64,000 nucleotides of DNA from Marchantia polymorpha subsp. ruderalis (Eukaryota > Streptophyta > Marchantiopsida > Marchantiales > Marchantiaceae), in NCBI GenBank assembly GCA_037833965.1, contig AP031356.1, positions 11,492,501 to 11,556,500 on the forward strand. The letters run 5' to 3'. The notes under the pieces were generated by a model. It worked only from the letters and a program-made list of their open reading frames with translations, did no database searches and was not told the origin of the DNA. Positions 55,186 through 64,000 of this stretch are shown in pieces. Both the position numbers and the translations under genes were made by a program. Each line of letters opens with the position of its first letter. The stretch's first letter is position 1.

Positions 55186-57464
55186 CTCTTTCAAAACACA
55201 ATTGTGTTGCTCTCATCATGGTACCCTTATCATCAGCAAAGACCCGATGCATGAGAAAATTCCCTCCTTTTAGCTTTCTACCCTCGATCTAGGCAACTGC
55301 ATGCTTCCTGTCTAGGATCATCAATCTTCTGTTTCATAGATAGGGCGAAAAGCATGAAAGCCATTGGGCTTCTTTACCTCATCTAAGATCTAACATGACC
55401 TTTCTTGTGTGATTTGCTGGAATCAACACCCTTGACATCTCTCTTTCTACATGTCGTGTAACCGGCAGAAAAGAATTCTCCTTGAATTCTCAGCTCCACC
55501 AGGTGCGCAACTTATAAAACATGTTGTTTGTGTAACACCGAAACAACTTCACTTTCACATAACTCAACTGTAGAAGAATTTACTCAAAGTATATGATTTG
55601 ATAATTGCTTGAAAAAAGTTCATTTTAGTTCATGTACCAAAGTTCAAATAGTAACATAAGACTCCATCAAGCCTTAAACTCATGAAAAATGACGTATCAT
55701 ATTTGATCTCATAGCATAAATATTTCTTGTGCGTAATATTGAAGCTAAAATTTTGAAAAGTGTATGAAGTATACAAGCAATTCAATAAAAAAATAAAAAT
55801 TCTTGAATTCTGTCTTATGCACAACACTAGCTTTTTCTCCTTGTGAAACAATGAAATTTTTTTGCATAAAACATATACATGATAAACTGAGATAGATATG
55901 AATGCCGGCTGGTTTGGTAAAGCATCTTGGCTCTATCTCATTTAAATGTCAAAGTTTGTATACATAAATCTAAATCCATTTAACTTCAAGGCTAAATAAA
56001 AATTTTTATTTTTGCATAAAAATATACTAGGACATCTTGGATGTTGTAAGGTCATTTTCCTTCCATCCTTGATGATGAAACCAGTATGTTTGAGACAATA
56101 ATTTGGTTGTGCCAAACAAAGTATATATATGCTTTAACCTTAGATAACAAGGTATGTAATAAAAGTGTAGATAATTGAAGCAAGGAAAGGCATGAATCCA
56201 TCTTTGTAACAAAAATTTCTGGTGCAAAGTCACCTCATGGTCATGTCTCAACTAACCATCCCCATATCTTGCGCATCCTCGTCCTCAAGTGGGACCAACG
56301 CACAAACAAGCTGCCTACTGTTTTGAAGGTGAATCTGCTATCGACCATATTGCTATCTCGTCACTCTAGTACCGCACTGCAAAATTATACAATAAAACAC
56401 CCATAGCTCTCGCTCTTTTTTACAGTCTGCATCCTGTACAAGAATACATAGTAGTCAATTTGCTTGTCTCTCATCAGCTTTCATCTCTTTCCGTGTAAGG
56501 ATGTCTGACGGTGGACTCATGATTTAGACCCATATCTTCATATTCTTGAAATGAAGTTTATTCCCTAACTCATACACATTCCAATTATTGTTTTGACTTG
56601 AGAGTCATGGTTTGCCTTGGTTGGAAATTTAACCAAGTGGGTTGCAGACCTAGACCCCCCTCCCTCTCTAAACTTTCTTCTGTCTTTTCTTCCCTAGGCT
56701 GCATCCTGTAATCGGACTCGATGCAGTGGCTTGAATTATCGGATTATTCCCTCCCGCTGGAGATGAGAACTATATTGTCCTTTCCTTCTCCCTCCATCGT
56801 CGTAATTTTTTGGGTCGGTATTCTACGAAGACTCTATCACCTTCCACCACTTTCTCTTCACGACTCGACATCCTTCCTTTATAATGGGCTCTGTTCATAC
56901 ATTCGTCAATCGGAATCAGGTACTTCCTGTTAGATCTGCTTCCTGATCAATTTCTAGCCGAGGCTCCGGATGTGACGTGCCTCACTTGCATCTGCGAAGA
57001 ACTGGCTCAGAGGCAATCAATGTTGATGACTTCAAGAGCTTTTCCTCGCACACAGATGCCACACACTAGAGCAGCTCATTGTCGGACTCTCTAGTCTATT
57101 TGTGTCTCTTTGTCCTCTTTGACGCCTTTGAACGGCTAGTCCATATTATATGAGATCTTCTGTATTCTCATGATGAAAAAGGCCTACAGATATGTACATC
57201 CTCGTGAGTTGCCGTCTATTTTGAGGCTCGCAAAAAAGGCTCTTCATGTTGAATTCTACACCATTCTCAAATGTATACTTTTGCTTTTCGTGATTAAGAA
57301 GAATTTCGTATGAAGTACATCAAGCCAAACTTGCGTTTGGTGGAATCTATATTATATCATTTCTTATGTTAGTATAGGAAAATCTGCAGTGACAGTTCTT
57401 TTACTGGTGCCCTGCCCTTTCTTACTTCCTACTTTTTCAAACAAATGACTCTCATGAACCATGA

Positions 57465-57507
57465 GAAACTATGTGACTCTCATGGTTCATGAGAGTCACA
57501 TAGTTTC
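57465..57507. repeat. Perfect inverted repeat, 20-bp arms, 3-base loop
   Basis: 57465-57484 is the exact reverse complement of 57488-57507 with GTT between. Part of the same motif (actctcatg) also occurs just upstream at 57448-57456, so the structure may have grown by local duplication. Confidence 0.9.
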
Positions 57508-57814
57508 ATAGTCACATATTTACCGTGACAGTTCTGAGAAGAGTATCAGAGCCAAATCTAATTAGATTAAGTTCGATTTCATGTCTTTGAAAGATGTCGC
57601 TTCAAATGTATTACATGATCTTAATGCCGGACCATCGAAAGTTGAAACTAAAAATTACCTTCTCAGGAAAAGCAGAGTTGTTTGTACATTTGAAGGGGAC
57701 CATGGATATCACCTTTTACTTGTTTACTTTTCTTGAGATGGACACTTTAGTAATAATGCTACCCTAGTTTCAGAAACAGTTATTTATGTGAGTTGCTAGA
57801 TATCGCTCTGTCTA

Positions 57815-58860
57815 GGGTAATTATCCTTCCTCTAGGCTAATGTGCACTACTTCTCCAATTTCTCTGTAGACTATATCACACATCTCTAGTAAACATAAAG
57901 TTAGTTGTAACCAATCATAGAGTTTTGTTTTGTATAGTAGGGTGAAGTATAATCAACCCAAACTGAGGGATAATTAACCCTTCCCTTATTCATATACTCC
58001 ATCGCATGTTTACGTTTAGGCTAATTATCCCTTGCTATAGGCTAATGTTCACTACTTCTCCACTTTTCGTGTGCCTATATCACACACCTCTTGTAAACAT
58101 AGGGTTAGCTTTAACCAATCACATAGCTCTGTTTTGTATAATATAGGAGCATGAGGTATAATTAGCCCAAACTAAGGGATAATTAGCCTCTCCCTTTATT
58201 TATGCACTCTTAAAGACTATATCACACATCTCTAGTAAACATAGGGATAGCTCCAACCAATCGCAGAGCTCTGTTTTATATAGTATAGGAGCCTGAGGTA
58301 TAATTAGCCCAAAGTGATGGATAATTAGACTCTCCTTTATTATGCATTGCATCGCATGTTTAAGCTAGGTTAATTATCCCTTGCTATAGGCTAATGTTCA
58401 TTACTTCTCCACTTTCCGCATGCTCTTGAAGACTATATCACACATCTCTAGTCTAATGTTCACTACTTCTTCACTTTCCGTGTACTCTTGAAGACTATAT
58501 CACTCATCTCTAGTAAACATAGGGATAGTTCCAACCACACAAAGCTCTGTTTTGTATAGTATAGTAGGTGAAGTATAATTAGTCCAAACTGAGGGATAAT
58601 TAGCATTTTCCTTATTTATATACTGCATCGCATGTTTAAGTTTAGGCTAATTATCCCTCGCTATAGGCTAATATTCACTACTTCTCCACTTTCTGTGTGC
58701 ACACCTCTAGTGAACATAGAGATAGCTCTAACCCTAGTTAGAGCTATCCTTAACCAATCATAGAACTCTGTTTTGTATAGTATAGTAGGGTGAGGTATAA
58801 TTAACTGAGAGATAATTAGAAATTACCTTATTTATGTACTGCATCGCATGTTTAAGTCGG
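57815..58860. repeat. Irregular tandem repeat array, units about 200-350 bp
   Basis: A module reading approximately ctaattatcccttgctatag / gctaatgttcactacttctc / ctctagtaaacatagggata / agctctgttttgtatagtat / gaggtataattagcccaaac recurs, starting near 57815, 58020, 58370 and 58645, with extra partial copies near 58205 and 58455. Copies differ by point changes and internal deletions. No coding content. Confidence 0.85.
58721..58748. repeat. Hairpin inside the tandem array, 12-bp arms
   Basis: GATAGCTCTAAC (58721-58732) pairs with GTTAGAGCTATC (58737-58748) across CCTA. The first arm is a normal part of the repeat unit; the second is an inverted copy of it present only in this unit. Confidence 0.8.
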
Positions 58861-61800
58861 AACATGGTTGGAAGTCCTTGATTGTTGTGACGTAGTCCAT
58901 ATGACATCCAAATTTCGTTAGTACTTTCATTCTCTAGATCATCGAGATACAACCATGGACAAATCCATAAAAATGTCTAGAGGGGCATGTTCATTCCTAC
59001 AATGTCAGCAGCAAGATTGATCCTTCTCACGAATCCAAAACCTTTCAAGTAGAAAATGATACGTTCCATGATTTCATGATTCTCTGGATTTCTATTTATC
59101 TTTACAATGAGAAAGAATGACATGTTTATGCATAAGCACGGCAAGTGTCTTACACTTGATGTCCTCATCCGTCCCTGTCAACTCCTTGGAATTTGGACAA
59201 TGACACCTGTATATAAGCAAGTGGTGTAGGCGACTTGGGACACACCTCTCAGATTAATTAATAGAAATCTAACTGGCAATGAGTTGGAGGAATGTTGTGC
59301 CTTTGATAGATTTGTTATGCGCATTCGAATGCCATGACTTTTTATTCATACTTTAAATTTCTCAAACTGCTCTGAGCCTCACACCATGTAAGTGACAATC
59401 TCAACCGTGTACCATAACATCACCCACCTGACATCCCTGACACTTATTCCATGCCTGAAACGACAATATCCTCTCAAATTACATAAAAGATGTAATCAAT
59501 CCCAATTCATAGGAAACATTGCAATATTAGTAAGTCAACACACAACCTGTCCATCGAGATCATGCTTCTCATTGTCAAGGTCTCAGTCCTGAACAGTCCA
59601 CTGAATCAAATTCCGTGGTCTTCACGACTGGAAAAGCGCTTTCCTTTACTTGATTACATAAAGGACAATGACACGAATCATGCAAAACACATGGCTTTGT
59701 TGAAAACACGACATTTGTACCTGAGTGTAGTGCTTCATGTGAGCACTATTGGAGTGGACATGAATTAGAGGTATGTTAGAGAAAATATCACCCTCAGCTG
59801 CTCTTGCTTTTTGTCTCGTCAACTATTTCAAGACACATTTCCACATAGACGAGGAAAGCAGTGAGGGATAGGTGTCGATGACTTCAATTCTTTAAAATTG
59901 CGGTTGTACATTGCCTCTTTGTCGGCCTTACGGATAGAACGTGCGAAATGAACCTCCGAGTCCAAGTCCCACATGTCGTTCAGAAGAAAATGCTTGTACT
60001 GTACTGTGGGACATTGTTTTCACGTGCTCACTTTTGGCACAGTTCTTTAGAGAAACGTTTTCGACGGTCTGTCGGCAAGCAAGAGTGTAGGAAATCGCAG
60101 TTACTCAGAACAGTAGAGAATGTCTCTCGAAATTATAATGCCAGCCCTGGGTTGGGATGAAGGCGGAGAAGTGAGGTGTTGCAGATGTGTACTCATTTCC
60201 TGAACATAGGGGTAGCCACTCTGGGCGACAGATCATTTCTTCCAACTGATGCACATCTGCATGTTCGTGATCGTCACGATCATCATCCACAGTCCCTGAA
60301 CTCTTAACTTTCAGGACCACTCCAACGTACAACTAACCAACCTCCCAACCAAAGATTTTATGAGAAGTACCATGAGTAGAGTAAAAGGAACCCCATGTTC
60401 ATATCACTCGTTGGATTTGAGGTCTCATAATACTCATGGTGTTCCTTGCTCGTCATCCTTTCTTCATTCTCGCACTTGGATCACTGTCATCTCTGATTTA
60501 GAATGTTGTGAAATTATTTTTTCTTTTTTCTTTAGTTTGGAGGGGACCTCAAATGTTGTGAAAAGGGAAGTAGGGATCTATGAGAAGTCGTAGAGAAATG
60601 TTTACGTATTATGTTCACCTTTGTGCTCATTCTGTTTCATCATATACGGTCACCCGAACATATGACGGCGCGTGGACGCTGACGTGCTATTGTAACCTCA
60701 AAATTCGACGCGTACGGAGAGAGCTTCGTCAACAACGTAAATTGGTCTTCCAATGTAGCTAAAATATCTGTCCATTGTAAGCAGTAACAACTGTAAATCC
60801 AATATTCATTTATGGGATTCTTATGAAATCCCGTAATGGTACTTGCACTAGTCAGAGACTCTAATATTGGACTCAAATTTACGAGGTTAAGAGCTCATGT
60901 TGATTGAACAAAACTTATCTCTCTGTTTCTCTCTCTATAAACCTCATGAGGTAGTGACTGGTCACAATATGCGCATTGCAGTCGCAGTATTTTTCTATTC
61001 AATTTTGCCCGCAGGCCGGAGGTAGAACTCTCAGAAGGGGAGGAGATGACACCTACCCCGTACTGAGTCCAAACTCACCAAATGATCCTAACAACTGCAC
61101 TAGACACCCTTTTCCATTTAAGATAAATTATATTCCATTATTAAGTAAAATGTCGATGGTCAATATATAATGTTCAGAAGAGGTATGAGCTGTTCTCCAA
61201 AAAATTAAACGTAGATGATACAGTAAGATTATTAAAAAATACAACCTTAATACAATCATTTGTTAATAAGTCAATGTAAGTCTTGTAACCGATTAGGCCC
61301 CGATATGAATAATATAATTGTCGAATACTGTAGTGCATCTTGTTTTCCATATTTCTCTTAGAGATCTTGAATCATGTGAGTTTGCGATGAGATGGATGGT
61401 TGAAGTAAAACCACAATAAAATGTCGTGAATGTGAAGATAATCAACTTAAAAAAGCAGATGAGTGACTGATCTGCTTTATTTTACTAGAATCAAAAAATC
61501 TGAGCATGTATGTACATTATTTGTAATAATTTATTTATTTACTTCTAGTTTTGGATATCGTAGGATTGATTTCACATGCAGGTGGTTTTTATACGAAGTA
61601 AATTGTGAGTTCCTGTATCCAATTTTATTTTGATTATTTAGAAAACTATCAAATTTGCATTAAGATTTAAAAGTAAGTAGTTCTATGCCCATAGCCATAT
61701 ATCTGGTTTTCCTATTTAGTATGTTCAGCACTTAATGGCATTTACATGAAGTAAATTAGTCTTAATTGATTGTGATTTTTTTTCAAAATTTTAATCATAA

Positions 61801-63015
61801 CATTGGTTTGATTAAGGCTTAACAATATTTGGCGATATCTTTATTATAAATAAATGAACGGTTTATTTTGAACCAATGCATTACTTTATCAGTCAATCTT
61901 CTATGATCATTTTCCACTTTTCAGACTAAAACGAGGTGATATTTCTGCAAATTTTTTAGATTTATTATACTTAAAATTAGTTTATTGTGGTATTAAATAT
62001 TATTCGACTCTTATTCAGTATTTGGGCCTATTTATCACGCACTATAATGCGATACATGATGAATTAACTAAACTAAGATGAGAAATTTGCGAAAGTCCAA
62101 ACGATACTAAAAAATTTTCATTCATTGATAAGAATTATAATATTATTCCAAATATGGGCACATGTAAATAATATTATTTTTCTATTCTAGTTTCTTTTGA
62201 TATCTGATTTTAATCTTAAAAAATAATTTACACAGTTTTTTGATTATATAATTGCCTTAGAGTTCATATGATCAGCATAAACTTTGCAAAAAAAAATTTA
62301 CTATTCATCCAGTTGTGTGTAAATGGCTAGCAATTCACAAATATCAGCTGCTACTGTCTTAAGGGTGCCAACATAAGGCAACGATGTGAAGAGGCAACTT
62401 TGTATCACATCTCAAGACATTCAAAATCGTTGAATTTAAACGGATTCATAAACATACTAGTCTATGCTATTTAAGTCATAATAATGAATTATGTAGTGAG
62501 ATTATATCCAAAATTGACTTTCGCAATAAAATGAGTGAGATAGTTTTCAATATTCGTGTCATTGGATTACAAGCGTAATCTCACTGTATTTTGATAAAAA
62601 CTTTCAAATCTGGTTTTTATAACAAATGAATGAGTAATGCTTGTATATAATCTCATATACTTACAGTTACTTTGAAATAAACAAAAATTCCATGTCCATG
62701 CCTTTTATTCAAATAAGAATTTTTGACAGCTGAATTTTAGATAATCATTAAGGGGACAAAACCTGATTGTACTTTGTCAATAATTTGCAATAGAATCGTA
62801 CATGTTTTTTTTCATCTGCACATGTAAATACAAAAAAAGTAGTTCATAAGTTGTGCAAAATATTGGGTTCAAGTTCTGTTTAAGGAAAATTACTGTTTTT
62901 TTATTTATTTTTCAAAACCCTGATAGTGCTTGCTCTTATCGTTCGTTCTAGGTGAAATTTAATTTATTATATATCAAATGTCACCTACTAAAATCATTTA
63001 TATATAATATTATTC

Positions 63016-63018
<3 letters not shown>
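58861..63018. other. AT-rich intergenic DNA, no gene identified
   Basis: No open frame with recognisable motifs, no transposon domain and no RNA gene seen. AT content rises further after 61.1 kb. Confidence 0.5.

Positions 63019-63049
<31 letters not shown>
63019..63049. repeat. (AT)n microsatellite
   Basis: About 31 bases of alternating AT. Confidence 0.95.
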
Positions 63050-63057
<8 letters not shown>

Positions 63058-64000
63058 AAATTTATCAAAAAAATGGAAGGTAAATAATTTACTACATAAC
63101 GCGAACATATTACTGATATTTAGTTGATTTAAGAATGCTATCATAAGAAAGTGTTTTCTGAAAAATTGGTGTGGTGTCAGATAATATATTTGAACATACT
63201 GCTCTCGAAAAGGCAATATTGTATACAAACTTCTAGCGAATAGAAGTTTGTATACATTCCAAATTCATTCTGTAAATTATTCAATGGCAGTGCATATATA
63301 CCATTCGAATGTCATGTATAATAATAGAAGACTTTCTTTTGTTTTAGTTTTGCAAACTATTTTGTTGGTTACTACCGGCCATATAAGAAAGATGTGTTGC
63401 GGGCAAGCAAGGCCCCACAATGAATATCTCACACATTCAAGGTGATATAATTTTTCCGAAGGCCTTGTGGACAACAGAGTTGTTTCCATTCGCCTAGGTC
63501 TTGCAATCCATTCACCATCGACTTCCGTGCCTTGCACCATGTTATGAGTGCAGAACTGCTGGCGATTTTCTGTGCTCCCCGCACGATATCTGTATCTCAT
63601 TCTTGAAACAGACAAGATTAATTGACATCTTTCTCTTAACAATTATGAGCCCATATAAAAAATCATCACAACAAATTGGATCTAATAAAAAATGTCGCTT
63701 TCTCAAACTCCTGGTATAATGGAGATTCAAAAAACCAAACTTATCAGAACTGCGAAGACTTTCTCAAAAGTGATTGTGCATGCCTAGTCAAATTTAGAGT
63801 CAACAATATGGTTATTGACCGATGTCAACTCAAAGTTAGAGATCTAGCTTAAAATGCCGTAGACGCATCGCAAAGTATGAGCAGCCGTCAAATATTCCTC
63901 TGGCTTTGCCTAGGAAGGCACATAGACGAATCCATATGAGCTTTTATACACGGCAAGTTTCTCACAACACTGGGCTCGTGTTAATCGAAGTCGAGCATCT
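63050..64000. other. AT-rich intergenic DNA, no gene identified
   Basis: Only short open frames without motifs, running to the window edge. Contains the hairpin at 63221-63255. Confidence 0.5.
63221..63255. repeat. Perfect inverted repeat, 15-bp arms, 5-base loop
   Basis: GTATACAAACTTCTA (63221-63235) and TAGAAGTTTGTATAC (63241-63255) with loop GCGAA. Confidence 0.9.

Larger units (their letters stand above)
47173..57814. other. Intergenic, no gene identified
   Basis: The first few hundred bases are presumably the 3' untranslated region of the UPF0301 gene. Beyond that, open frames on both strands lack motifs. Two diverged copies of a roughly 100-bp segment (cccttcgcagtctcttg / cccttcacagtctcttg) occur at about 48090 and 48190. 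A short minus-strand frame at 52845-53096 (KRNWWGPLNSEFLAPSLNLT) has protein-like composition but no recognised relative. Confidence 0.45.

Noticed and set aside
1..64000. CRISPR arrays, rRNA genes, bacterial operons
   Set aside because: No regularly spaced short repeats, no rRNA signature, and split eukaryotic genes throughout.

Overview
The window looks like nuclear DNA of a streptophyte plant, most likely an early land plant (bryophyte, lycophyte or fern) or a charophyte alga. Reasons: genes are sparse, split by GT-AG introns and set in long AT-rich spacers. One gene resembles a plant-type multi-pass membrane protein family (DUF7733-like). Another is a UPF0301/AlgH protein with a plastid-type N-terminus. 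Most of the rest is retrotransposon and DNA-transposon debris. I cannot name the species.

Layout. 1-1571: right part of a decayed Tigger/pogo DNA transposon on the minus strand. 3556-3985: Ty1/copia remnant. 5601-6933: two-exon membrane-protein gene (minus). 7720-9081: a probable but unrecognised multi-exon gene (minus). 11505-11820: three 108-bp tandem repeats. 13796-17111 and 29004-29445: the two halves of an old Ty3/gypsy copy on the minus strand, carrying a nested 352-bp solo LTR of another family. 17112-28999: a younger copy of the same gypsy family inserted into the old one, with a 4-bp target duplication (CCAA). 29446-30930: a third, degenerate plus-strand fragment of the family, abutting the old copy head to head. 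30931-45571: gene-poor, becoming GC- and CpG-rich after about 42 kb. 45572-47172: two-exon UPF0301/AlgH gene (plus). 47173-64000: gene-poor, with hairpins, an irregular repeat array and TA microsatellites.

The notable system is the younger gypsy element. One reading frame from 21322 to 28302 has no frameshift and encodes, in order, Gag, two CCHC knuckles and an RGG box, aspartic protease, a C5-cytosine DNA methyltransferase, reverse transcriptase, RNase H, DDE integrase and a C-terminal PHD finger. It therefore pairs a chromatin writer (DNMT) with a possible chromatin reader (PHD). The DNMT lies on the Gag side of an in-frame UAG followed by CAA-CUA, which fits the tobamovirus-type readthrough consensus UAG-CARYYA. 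The old copy keeps UAG-CAA-UUA at the same place, so this stop looks functional. Three other in-frame stops and an RNase H Asp-to-Asn change are probably decay.

The element's ends are also odd. The left end is a 292-bp block (R). The right end is A-R-A', where A is a 114-116 bp block that follows the polypurine tract. This is the split-direct-repeat layout of tyrosine-recombinase retroelements, or a circularly permuted insertion, yet it belongs to a DDE-integrase element with a target duplication. Right after the left R block, 11 nt are perfectly complementary to a segment inside R located about 30 nt downstream of a TATA-like box, which suggests Tf1-like self-priming.
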